A model generated the notes under the pieces. The model was not told the origin of the DNA. It was given only the letters and a program-made list of their open reading frames with translations, and searched no databases. Shown one piece after another: positions 7,808-14,610 of a stretch of 14,759 nucleotides of DNA (positions within the stretch are counted from its first letter, which is position 1; every line of letters begins with the position of its first letter). The position numbers and the translations under genes were made by a program. Source of the stretch: Actinomycetes bacterium. Its GTDB lineage: Bacteria > Actinomycetota > Actinomycetes > Actinomycetales > Cellulomonadaceae. Location of the stretch: positions 1 to 14,759 of the forward strand of contig JAEWGQ010000122.1 of the NCBI GenBank assembly GCA_023388235.1, written 5' to 3'.

Positions 7808-8290
7808 CTACTCCGACTGGGAGTCGGTGGCGCGCTTGCGGCGCCGGAGGACCTTCCGTGAGTTGTCAGAACGGCCCGGCGTGGCAGTGTTCGGGTTGAC
7901 GCGACGGCGGCGGTACTCGGCGATCAGCGCTTCGCGGCGTAGGCGGTGCCGGCCGCGGATGTTGAACGGCAGCGTGTCCTTGTTGCCGTGGACGCGTTCG
8001 GCTCGCTCGATCGCGCGCAGGTTTGCGCGGGCGGTCTACAACGCTATCAAGAGGCACACGCGGGTGCGGCCAATGACCTCGACGTCCTTGGAACGCAGAC
8101 CGCCGAGCATCGGGCGGGCCCAGTCGTAGTTCCGCTGCTCGTTATGGGTGCGGTTCGAATTGTAGTGGTCTTCGTGCTCGAACGTGAACTTCGGGAACTG
8201 GTCGGTCGACTCCTGGAGGCCGCCCGTGGGAACATCCGCAACCTTGACGCCGCCGCGGAGTACGTGTGCCCTGCCTCGAGTACGAGAACT
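7808..8290 (-). pseudogene. transposase-like gene remnant with an internal stop codon
   Basis: Seen: one continuous minus-strand frame, open from 8290 to a TAG at 7808-7810 except for a TAG at 8036-8038. Both sides read as coherent protein with good codon use. Upstream of the stop it reads FPKFTFEHEDHYNSNRTHNE then QRNYDWARPMLGGLRSKDVE and VIGRTRVCLLIAL. Downstream it continues TARANLRAIERAERVHGNKD and ends in an Arg-rich tail. An in-frame TGA at 8291-8293 and loss of upstream similarity mark truncation of the N-terminal part. Known: the pattern of an aromatic/Arg-rich segment, then GL...GRTR..LLIAL...NLRAIERA, resembles the C-terminal part of DDE-type transposases common in actinobacteria; I place it by recall, not by search. 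The catalytic N-terminal portion is missing, so it is inactive. It marks past mobile-element activity at the island edge. Confidence 0.6.
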
Positions 8291-8326
8291 TCAGCCTCGA
8301 GCAGCCCGAGTACAGGGTCAGAAGGC

Positions 8327-8470
8327 ATGGAGATCCCCGACAACCCGGGCTGGACGCTCTACGCCTACCTCAGCCCAGCGGGCTCCCTCACCGCCGAGCG
8401 CGTCAAGCTGCTCGCCAGCCTCGCCGCGGCCCCCGCGACCGCCTCGACGACCCACGACCGAGGCCACTGA
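8327..8470 (+). CDS. small hypothetical ORF or gene fragment (47 aa)
   Basis: Not recognised. Seen: ATG at 8327 to TGA at 8468, reading MEIPDNPGWTLYAYLSPAGS then LTAERVKLLASLAAAP and a Thr-rich tail. Nearly every codon ends in C or G, unlike the flanking sequence, which argues that it is or was coding. GAAGG lies immediately before the ATG, closer than a normal ribosome binding site. Just upstream another plus frame reads CLEYENFSLEQPEYRV, so this may be the tail of a longer gene broken by a frameshift near 8325. No membrane segment, metal site or known domain is visible. It may equally be a decayed remnant, as in the rest of this stretch. Confidence 0.3.
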   Translation: MEIPDNPGWTLYAYLSPAGSLTAERVKLLASLAAAPATASTTHDRGH

Positions 8471-8971
8471 GCAGCGCGGTCCGTGCTTCGAACCCCCCGC
8501 CTCGCGCGAGGGCAGGGCCGGGCAACAGGCCGGAGTACGACCAGTCTTGATGCGCAGAGGTGCCAATGTGGAGGCCGGCAACGCGTCCCCACGCTACTGG
8601 CGGTCCGACTCGACGAAGGTGCGCGACAACGAGCTGCTCGTCGTCAGCGTCACGACCTTCCCGGTGGCGGTCCGAGACGTCTTCGTCGTTCCGCTAGATC
8701 TTCCACGTGACGGACTGCATCGACAAGGCGCTATGCCTACGCCGGCACCCTTCTGTCGCGCCTTCGGGCTGGCGTTGCGATCAGCCAGAACCAGGCGTCA
8801 CCAGGCAGATTTCGCGACGACGCTCGTCAGCTGATGCGCAGCCGCTTCGTGACGCAGAGCGGCGGTCCGACTGCATACCTCGGCACTCACGGCTGATTGC
8901 CAGGAACCGCAACGGCGATCCTGCGCCGAGCAGACGCGGCGAGCGGGTTCTACACAGACCCGCGGCGTAGA
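8471..8971. other. gene-poor stretch with a possible decayed coding segment
   Basis: No complete gene can be supported. Between about 8578 and 8700 a plus-strand frame reads NASPRYWRSDSTKVRDNELL then VVSVTTFPVAVRDVFVVPLD with strongly GC-ended codons, then loses coding character. No start with a ribosome binding site or known domain is seen. The minus strand over the same bases also has GC-ended third positions in an overlapping register, so strand assignment is uncertain. The rest (about 8720-8970) looks like unconstrained sequence. I take this as remnants of replaced accessory genes. Confidence 0.35.
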
Positions 8972-9001
8972 GGCCCCTCGGTGTCGAAGCACTGAGGCGC
9001 C
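8972..9001 (-). terminator. terminator-like hairpin downstream of hamB
   Basis: A near-perfect 12-position stem surrounds a 6-base loop (TCGAAG on the plus strand). The arm 8972-8983 pairs with 8990-9001, with one real mismatch (8975/8998) and one position that is G-T on the plus strand and A-C on the minus strand. It starts 9 bases after the hamB stop codon, where an operon terminator is expected. No U-tract follows on the minus strand. Confidence 0.5.
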
Positions 9002-9010
9002 TATACTCTG

Positions 9011-11596
9011 TCACGGCCGCCATGCGCCCTCCGCTTGACGCTCGCGACGCAGCACTTCGTCGATCTCTCGGACTACGAGCTCAGGCAGCGCGGACACCTC
9101 CGCCGGGTGGTTCACGATCCAGTCGAGCACAGCGTGCGTGCCGAGCTCGTCAACACCGATCTTCGCGTACAGCTCGATCGCGCTCGTGCGGGACAAACCC
9201 AAGGACATCAAGGACACCTGCGTCGCGCTGGACACGCCGAGTTCGAGCTGCATCTCAAGCCCGCGTGGTGCGTTGCCGACGAGGTCGTGCCTGCCGATGC
9301 TGGCGAAGTGCACCTTCATCAGGTCCACGTAGCAGGCGAGGTACTTCGGCGCCCGGAACCGCGCGACCGACTCGACGTCCGTCATGACCTCACGGATGGC
9401 GGCCGCTGTCGACTTTTGGATGTTCGCGGGTTTGGACCCCTCGTGGCGCAGGCGACTCGCGATCAAGTAGGACAGCGGCTTACCGGTCATCCAACTGACC
9501 ACCGTGACCGCGAGCTGATTCTGCCGCTTGCTCTCCCCGAAATCGGCGCCCATGACGTCGGCGAGCAATCCGAACGCCCGCGAGTACGACGCCCAGGAGT
9601 TGTGGGCGTTCGCCGGCTCGATCACGAGATCGGATGGGGTTCGCGTGCGCATCGCCTCGAGCAGGCGCTGCATCGCAAGCGGGTTGATGCCGGCGTGCCG
9701 GGCGATGAGGTCGCGAGGGAACGCGATCGCCCGGAGAGAGCGGGAAACGACATCCTCGACCATGGCCAGATCGCCTGGTCTGGCACCCAGTCCTGGAACT
9801 TCGGCCAGCGGAACCCCTGCCGCGACACGGGCGGCGAGGAAGCTGTACACGGCGTCGCCGGATGCCGGGGTCCGGTCAACGGCGGCGCCTTCGTTGATCC
9901 AGCCCGCCAGGCCGCGTGCGTCCCTGAAGACGGCGACCGTCTCACGCTTGATGCGCTGACGCTGGCGACGGCCTGGGACCACCTCCCAGCGGCCGGGTTG
10001 CGAAGTGTCCACGCAGACGATGTTGCCCTCGAGCTCCATGCCCCAGCGGCCTGCGCGTCCGGCGAGGTTCCAGAAGTCGCTGGCCGTCATCGGGTTTCCC
10101 TTTCCCCGCTTCGGCCCGCGCACAAAGAGGTTCCGGCAGGGCAGGTTCACGCCCTCCAGCAGGGTCGAAGTGCACACGAGGAACCGCAGCTTGTCCGTGC
10201 GGAAGAGTCGTTCCACCGCCGCACGCACGATCTGCGGCATGTTCCCGTAGTGGAATGCCACCCCGCGACGCAGTACGTCGGCGAGTTTGTATTTTGGGCT
10301 GATGGTCTTCTCGACGAGCTCGACGAGTGCTTGCACCTCGAGGTCGGTCGAAACGTCCGCGCTCGAGCCGACCGCTTCCGCTATGGAGATCGCAATCTTC
10401 TCCGCCTCGGCGGCGGTGTTCACGTAGACGACGTTACCTCCCCCGCCTCGAGCGAGAGCCACGGCCACCAACGGCAGTCGGTCGCTGTCACGCGCCGGTA
10501 GCGTCGGGGTCTCGAACTGTCCCAACCGCATGGGAGCGTCGTCGAGCAGCAGGTCGAGGTCCCACCGACGTCGGTTTCCTCGAACTTGGTTCGCGTACAG
10601 CAGGTTCTGCGTGACGGTCGCGGCCTGACTGTCCACGGTACGCGTGGTGGCCTGCGGCGGTGCGCCATCAAGCAGCACCTCAGGGTCTTCCGCTAGCGGC
10701 GAGGCGAAGATGACCTGCGTCGTAGGGCCGCGTCGCACTGCCTCGTCGATCACCTGCTGGAGCAGGACGCCACGGGTGCCGTCACCGAGCTTGTGGGCCT
10801 CGTCGACGAAAAGGACGTCGAACGTGAGCGACGGGAACTTCTGCTGGAGCAGGTGCAGGCGTTCCTGCGTCATCACGAACACCTCGGCAGGCGACTGGGT
10901 CGCTCGCCCGTCCCACGGGAGGGAGGTGACCTGCACCCCGAACGGCAGCGCGACCCGCAGGTCGGCGGACACCTCGTCGACCAGCGCACGGGTGGGGACG
11001 ACGACGGCCAAACGTGCCTCGCCCCCTGCATGCTGCGCCTGTTGCAGGACGTCAGCGAACCACATGCGGATGACGCGAGACTTGCCCGCGGATGTCGGAG
11101 CGGACGCACTGACCCATGTGACTTGGTTCAGCGCTGTCCACATGTTCCGCTGGAAGCGCGACACGCGCAGCGGTTCACCATCTGATGTCGGCAGAGCGAG
11201 CTCGAGCCGGCTGCGGACCACGTCCAGCCGCAACGGCGCGGGGTACTTGCTGATGTCAGCGACTCGCAGGTCGTGCTTGCGTTGGGCGACGCCGATGGCC
11301 AAGTGGTTCCCGACCCGATCCAGGAGCAGCGTGGCCGCGGCCTTATGCGCGTCGGTCGCGTCCGGCGCCGTCAGCGCAGACTCCATAACGCGCAGCGCAG
11401 CATCTAGTGCCTGCTGTCCCTCGGCGAGCGCAAGGACGCTCGCACACGACAGCAAGTAGCTCCAATCGGGTTCGGCTGAGTCGGGCGCTGCACCAAGGAG
11501 CTCGCGGCCCACCTGCCGGCCCGCCGCCCGCGCCAACTGCTTCTTGAATCGCGGTGAGGTGAGCAGTTCTCCGGCGAGCTGCTCTGCGCCGGTCAC
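9011..11596 (-). CDS. hamB: Hachiman anti-phage protein HamB, Ski2-like SF2 helicase
   Basis: Seen: 861 residues from a GTG at 11596 that overlaps the hamA stop by 4 bases (GTGA). After an N-terminal helical region (1-145) come the SF2 motifs: APTSAGKS (166-173, Lys172), VVPTRALVDEV (199-209), FVDEAH (263-268), then HYGNMPQIVRAAVERLF (449-465), motif V CTSTLLEGVNLPCRN (475-489) and motif VI NLAGRAGRWG (510-519). The GRAGR form and winged/helical C-terminal part (about 545-861) are typical of Ski2-like helicases. Motif III is FASP rather than SAT. Known: in Hachiman, HamB is an ATP-dependent helicase that senses abnormal or damaged DNA and holds then releases the HamA nuclease. The call rests on the helicase type plus the adjacent DUF1837 gene. 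No stop, frameshift or lost motif was seen. Its GC is visibly lower than the left flank, consistent with transfer. Confidence 0.88.
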   Translation of the reverse strand: MTGAEQLAGELLTSPRFKKQLARAAGRQVGRELLGAAPDSAEPDWSYLLSCASVLALAEGQQALDAALRVMESALTAPDATDAHKAAATLLLDRVGNHLAIGVAQRKHDLRVADISKYPAPLRLDVVRSRLELALPTSDGEPLRVSRFQRNMWTALNQVTWVSASAPTSAGKSRVIRMWFADVLQQAQHAGGEARLAVVVPTRALVDEVSADLRVALPFGVQVTSLPWDGRATQSPAEVFVMTQERLHLLQQKFPSLTFDVLFVDEAHKLGDGTRGVLLQQVIDEAVRRGPTTQVIFASPLAEDPEVLLDGAPPQATTRTVDSQAATVTQNLLYANQVRGNRRRWDLDLLLDDAPMRLGQFETPTLPARDSDRLPLVAVALARGGGGNVVYVNTAAEAEKIAISIAEAVGSSADVSTDLEVQALVELVEKTISPKYKLADVLRRGVAFHYGNMPQIVRAAVERLFRTDKLRFLVCTSTLLEGVNLPCRNLFVRGPKRGKGNPMTASDFWNLAGRAGRWGMELEGNIVCVDTSQPGRWEVVPGRRQRQRIKRETVAVFRDARGLAGWINEGAAVDRTPASGDAVYSFLAARVAAGVPLAEVPGLGARPGDLAMVEDVVSRSLRAIAFPRDLIARHAGINPLAMQRLLEAMRTRTPSDLVIEPANAHNSWASYSRAFGLLADVMGADFGESKRQNQLAVTVVSWMTGKPLSYLIASRLRHEGSKPANIQKSTAAAIREVMTDVESVARFRAPKYLACYVDLMKVHFASIGRHDLVGNAPRGLEMQLELGVSSATQVSLMSLGLSRTSAIELYAKIGVDELGTHAVLDWIVNHPAEVSALPELVVREIDEVLRRERQAEGAWRP

Positions 11597-12582
11597 TGGC
11601 CCAGCGCCTTGCGCATCAGGTCACGGAAGTCCGCGACAGAGGGGACAGGCACGAAAAAGATCTCCAGCTCGACCGCGGTCAGCTGGTGAGTAGTGATCGC
11701 CGCCTGCGCCTTCTCGACCCACGTCTTCACCGCGGCCCGGACCTGCGTCTCCATCTCAGCTTCAAGAACGGACAGGTCCGGGTAGTCATCAAGGTCGAAC
11801 CCGACGAGACAAGCGCCTCGGAACTGCACCTTCGTGCTGTTCGGGTCCTCCTCGTCAAAGAACGTACGCAACGCCTCCGTCAGCCGAGGATCACCCAGGT
11901 CCGCGTGGTCGCGCAGGAGGAACATGTCCCGTTTGCGGTGGTGCACGTCCCCGGTAAGCAGCTCGGCGAGGCTCTCCATGCCCTTGCTGACGGCACTGTT
12001 GACGGTGCCGTGGAGCTTGCTCTCGCCCCAGTACACAGCGATCCCACCGTCGTCGAGGGCTGTGGCGTGCACTCCGTCCGCGCCGTGCACATGCATCTCG
12101 GTGCTGGTCTTGAGCGGCATCTTGCACAGCACCTGCGGGATGCCGAGGACCGCTTCCAGGAGCAGGTAGAGGAGCAGCTCGCCACCTTCCCCGGAGTTCG
12201 CCAGGTGAGTGAACAGCCCTCGTGCTTCTTCCTCCAGCCGCATGAGTGGGGCGGTTGCCCCGGTGCGATCCATCGCTCGACGGGCCTCGGCGATGCGACT
12301 GCGAGGGATGCAATAGTCCACCACGTTCCACGCGAGCTTGCGCGTGAGCTTCTCGACTCGGGGTCGGCCGTCACGCTCGCAGGCGACAAAATAGTTGCGG
12401 TAGGTGGCTCGGGTCCCGTTGATGGTCGCTTCGGGTGCGAGGTGGTGTAGATACGCGTTGAGCGCCCCCGGTTCGCCGCGAGCCTGACTCTGGAGCATCG
12501 TCGCGAGCCAGGAGTGGTCACCGAGTGCGTAGCGCACGTCGGCTAGGTCGTCCTCGAGCGCGGTCACGCGTACCCCCTGCAT
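11593..12582 (-). CDS. hamA: Hachiman anti-phage protein HamA, DUF1837 nuclease effector
   Basis: Seen: 329 residues from the ATG at 12582, which has GAAAG upstream. The open frame extends to 12738 but the extra 52 residues are Arg-rich and unlike a protein core, so I reject the longer start. The C-terminal half has SGEGGELLLYLLLEAVLGIP (130-149), KMPLKTSTEMHVHGADGVH (154-172) and YWGESKLHGTVNSAVSKGME (184-203). Asp169 with Glu187-x-Lys189 forms a PD-(D/E)xK-like active site. A long charged helix follows at 270-300. Known: this layout is that of HamA (DUF1837), the effector of Hachiman; it is a DNase kept inactive by HamB and released on infection, degrading DNA and stopping phage spread. It is the promoter-proximal gene; its stop overlaps the hamB start, giving a fixed ratio of the two subunits. 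All apparent catalytic residues are present, so the system is probably functional. Confidence 0.88.
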   Translation of the reverse strand: MQGVRVTALEDDLADVRYALGDHSWLATMLQSQARGEPGALNAYLHHLAPEATINGTRATYRNYFVACERDGRPRVEKLTRKLAWNVVDYCIPRSRIAEARRAMDRTGATAPLMRLEEEARGLFTHLANSGEGGELLLYLLLEAVLGIPQVLCKMPLKTSTEMHVHGADGVHATALDDGGIAVYWGESKLHGTVNSAVSKGMESLAELLTGDVHHRKRDMFLLRDHADLGDPRLTEALRTFFDEEDPNSTKVQFRGACLVGFDLDDYPDLSVLEAEMETQVRAAVKTWVEKAQAAITTHQLTAVELEIFFVPVPSVADFRDLMRKALGQ

Positions 12583-12791
12583 GTCTTTCGTCGTCTCGCT
12601 GCCCGCAAGACTCAACGCGCACACTAGGGGCGTCTGTGCGTGGAGGACTGAACCGGCGCGCGCCCGCGCGATGGAATGAGGCGTTCGGGTGACACGCACA
12701 CCAGCGTCCCGGCGGCGGCGCGTCATCCATCGCGACACAAAGACCTACCCCCGTGCACGTCGGGGTTCGACCGTTTCGGCCGCCAGTGCAG
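12583..12791 (-). promoter_or_regulatory. upstream region of hamAB, probable promoter
   Basis: No gene is supported. It should carry the hamAB promoter. On the minus strand TAGTGT (about 12625-12630) is a candidate -10, about 45 bases before the hamA ATG, but a -35 at proper spacing is not evident. A perfect 6-bp inverted repeat, CCAGTG then 8 bases then CACTGG, begins just inside the next ORF at about 12783-12802. It could be a regulator site or chance. Confidence 0.25.
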
Positions 12792-13154
12792 TCATCCACT
12801 GGGTTGTTGCTGCGCGCTGCGCTCGGTCCGCCTGGCGTTTCGGTTGCAGGGCGCGTACCGCGATGAGACGACGTCGACGCTTCCGAGATTCGGGGGCCGC
12901 GACCCAGCGACGCCGCGCCCGAAGGCACTCACACCGCCGGGATCTCTGCGTCGTCCGCGCTGACCTGACGACGAAAGGCACCTCTCGCACAGCCCGCAGT
13001 CACAACCGACGAGCCGCGCCGGCATGAGCTCGTCGTCCATGAGCTCGGAGACGAGCGCTGCGAGCTCCTCGTCGGTCTGCGTAAGCAGCGGGTTGAGAAT
13101 CTCACCATCCACTAGAGGGACTCGCAGACCAAGTGTTGCTCGCTGGCGTCTCAT
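12792..13154 (-). CDS. hypothetical protein, doubtful (120 aa, Cys-rich middle)
   Basis: Not recognised. Seen: an ORF upstream of hamA on the same strand, with ATG at 13154. The first 55 residues look protein-like and acidic (VPLVDGEILNPLLTQTDEEL then AALVSELMDDELMPARL) and lead into a Cys cluster GCDCGLCERC (about 50-59) that could bind metal. The remainder is Arg/Ser-rich and less convincing. A second minus-strand frame (12745-12990) also has some coding character (LIAVRALQPKRQADRAQRAA), so the real reading may involve a frameshift. The 5' end lies against the start of the opposite-strand TOPRIM remnant. It could be a small regulator of the defence operon, a truncated gene, or no gene. Known Hachiman systems need only hamA and hamB. 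Confidence 0.3.
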   Translation of the reverse strand: MRRQRATLGLRVPLVDGEILNPLLTQTDEELAALVSELMDDELMPARLVGCDCGLCERCLSSSGQRGRRRDPGGVSAFGRGVAGSRPPNLGSVDVVSSRYAPCNRNARRTERSAQQQPSG

Positions 13155-13885
13155 CCCATCTGCGCGGTCGGGAAGACACGGCGCCGAGCGAGACGCTCAA
13201 CCTCAACGACGTGACCATCGTGCCGGCGGGCGCAGCCAGCGCCGTTCCGTACCTGGTCTACCTCGCTCGCGGCCGTGACGAGGTGCGGCCGCCGTGTGTC
13301 GTGCTCCTGGACGGAGACAAAGCGGGCAGAGATGCCCAGGCGAAGCTGCGCCGAGGTCCCGCGGGGCGACGCGCCTTCATCGCAGAGCAGTTCGTCATCC
13401 GGGTGGACACGTGGGCTAGCTCCGCAGGGATCGAGGGCGAGCCGGGCGTTCCGGTCCGAGAACCCTAAGACCTGATCGCTCCCGGCGTCGCGGCTGCTGC
13501 CGCGAACCGATACGCCGAGTTCGTTCTCGGAGCTTCCATCCCTCCAGGCGGCGGAGTGACCGCCGAGGCTATCCAGGCCAAATTCGCGGAGAACCCGAAC
13601 GTGTGGGACGCGGTCGTCGCCACTTTCGAAGGCGCGTTCCCCGACGAACACATCGAGAAGGTCGGCTTCGCCCGTGAGGTTGTCGGCGTGCTGCAGGCGC
13701 CGTCGGAGGCTGGGGAGGTGGGCCTGGCTCGGGCCATGGGTGCGACGCGCCAGCGGTTCCGTGCCTTGCTCGGACACGTCGCCGGACTACTGCGCGACGC
13801 TCGAACGACCGAGGATGACGTGCAACAGCGCGACCGAGTTGGGCGCTTGGTTCGGGGGTTCCTGAAGGACCACTCGACGGTGTCA
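13097..13885 (+). pseudogene. OLD-family nuclease remnant, C-terminal TOPRIM part, with a nonsense codon
   Basis: Seen: one plus frame, open from 13097 and interrupted only by TAA at 13466-13468. Before the stop it reads LNDVTIVPAGAASAVPYLVY then LARGRDEVRPP and the TOPRIM acidic motif VVLLDGDKAGRDA (Asp codons at 13310 and 13316). After the stop the same frame continues DLIAPGVAAAAANRYAEFVL, NPNVWDAVVATFEGAFPDEH and IEKVGFAREVVGVL. The context REP-stop-DLI suggests the usual Glu of an E-D-L motif became TAA (GAA to TAA). Known: OLD-family ATP-dependent nucleases have an N-terminal ABC-type ATPase and a C-terminal TOPRIM nuclease and often act in phage defence. Here the whole ATPase part and the start of TOPRIM are gone, so the gene is dead. 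The exact 3' end is uncertain because the frame fades near 13885. Confidence 0.7.
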
Positions 13886-14214
13886 CCCGGGACCGGGCCC
13901 GGCTGCTCTTCCGCGATATCGAGAAGGCTCTGGAAGACACCGAAGAGGGCGATGCGCGCCGCGCCGGCCTGGCCGAACTCCGGCGGAGATTTGAACTCGA
14001 TCGCGAACCCCTCGCGCAGGTTCCGCATTACCGCCAGTTCAGGGACGACCTGATGGCACTGCGCCTGCAGGAGCGGCTCGCTCGTCAGGATCGCTCTGCC
14101 GAGGACGAGCCTGCACCGGCACAGGTTCCGCAGGAGCGAGCGTCGCTCCCGCTTTCTTACGTGCCCGATCCGTCCGCGGAGATCGAGACTGCGGAGGCAC
14201 CGGCCGCGTCGTAG
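13819..14214 (+). pseudogene. helical, charged C-terminal coding segment lacking a start (frameshifted remnant)
   Basis: Seen: plus frame +1 relative to the TOPRIM remnant, reading VTRDRARLLFRDIEKALEDT, DARRAGLAELRRRFELDREP and YRQFRDDLMALRLQERLARQ, ending in a Pro/Glu-rich tail at TAG 14212-14214. It is open from 13819, but no ATG, GTG or TTG with a ribosome binding site is available before the conserved-looking part. Composition predicts long amphipathic helices with no membrane segment. Two readings are possible: it is the end of the OLD-type gene displaced by a frameshift near 13870-13885, or the tail of a second gene fused by deletion. I slightly prefer the first because the upstream frame ends in a similar helical stretch (DRVGRLVRGFLKDHS). 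Its stop overlaps the next start by one base (TAGTG), as in an operon. Confidence 0.45.
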
Positions 14215-14325
14215 TGAGACACAATCTCGCGGTGCCGCTCGCCGCGGGCATCGCGGCCGCCCTCGTGACTCTCGATACGCCGCCCGTGGTCACTGCCGGG
14301 TCTGTCCTGTGGGTGTTGGGCGACC
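14214..14325 (+). pseudogene. 5' fragment of a small membrane protein
   Basis: Seen: GTG at 14214 overlapping the preceding TAG by one base, then RHNLAVPLAAGIAAALVTLD followed by TPPVVTAGSVLWVLGDP, with mostly GC-ended codons. The hydrophobic run would span a membrane once. After about 14325 the coding signal disappears. The open frame does continue to 14549, but its end is simply the tRNA read as protein (PPAGIEPAL), a well-known artefact. I infer a gene truncated when the island end was formed against the tRNA. Function unknown. Confidence 0.35.
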
Positions 14326-14508
14326 CCAGCTGTCCACGCCTCGGATCTTCGTGCAGTGTCCGCGGCGCCGGACCGCGGAACTCGACATGCTCGGGCCCCA
14401 CCGACGGCAGAACAGTGCGAATGACCCTCCTTGGGCACATCACTGCTGGTCAGCCATCCGCTGAGTTCCATCAACCCAATGGGCCACATTCAAGCAACGT
14501 GTCCACCG
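14326..14508. other. non-coding junction next to the tRNA 3' end
   Basis: No coding signal, RNA gene or clear terminator is seen. GC content is lower than on both flanks. If the island entered by site-specific integration at the tRNA, this stretch adjoins the attachment site. No integrase gene or attachment repeat could be identified here. Confidence 0.35.
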
Positions 14509-14582
14509 TGCCCCCGGCGGGGATCGAACCCGCACTGTGCCGGGTTTAAGCCGGCTGCCTCTGCCGGTTGGGCTACGGGGGC
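14509..14582 (-). tRNA. tRNA with anticodon UAA, short variable loop (identity uncertain; Leu by codon)
   Basis: Seen: 74 bases fold into a full cloverleaf. The acceptor GCCCCCG pairs with CGGGGGC (7/7) with discriminator A73. The D arm has G18G19 and A14. The anticodon stem GCCGG/CCGGC (5/5) closes the loop CTTAAAC, giving anticodon UAA with U33 and A37. The T arm is GCGGG-TTCGATC-CCCGC (5/5). The variable loop is only 5 bases (ACAGT), and A15 with T48 keeps the expected tertiary pair. No CCA is encoded (CGG follows A73). Known: anticodon UAA reads UUA (Leu), but bacterial tRNA-Leu normally has a long variable arm, which is absent here. The gene therefore looks functional by fold but atypical in identity. 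Its 3' end faces the defence island. Confidence 0.85.
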
Positions 14583-14608
14583 CGGGGCCATCCTGCCACC
14601 GGCCCCGG
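14582..14608 (-). terminator. strong GC hairpin between transporter gene and tRNA
   Basis: A perfect 8-bp stem, CCGGGGCC (14582-14589) with GGCCCCGG (14601-14608) and an 11-base loop, starts 2 bases after the transporter stop codon and reaches the first base of the tRNA. By position it is the transporter terminator on the minus strand, without a U-tract. It leaves almost no room for a separate tRNA promoter. Confidence 0.5.
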
Positions 14609-14610
14609 GC

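Noticed and set aside
8471..8500. TTCGAACCCC near 8484 as a possible tRNA 3' fragment or attachment repeat
   Set aside because: The flanking bases do not pair as a T arm and do not match the 14509-14582 tRNA beyond a few bases.
9002..9007. TATACT on the plus strand, a good -10 hexamer pointing into the 3' end of hamB
   Set aside because: No -35 at suitable spacing and no plus-strand gene or RNA follows; it lies next to the hamB hairpin and is probably chance.
12583..12738. Longer N-terminus for HamA starting at 12738
   Set aside because: The added residues are Arg-rich and structureless, and the ATG at 12582 gives a sensible length with a GAAAG ribosome binding site.
14326..14549. Plus-strand open frame ending in PPAGIEPAL
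   Set aside because: That ending is the tRNA T-arm and acceptor read as protein, a familiar annotation artefact.
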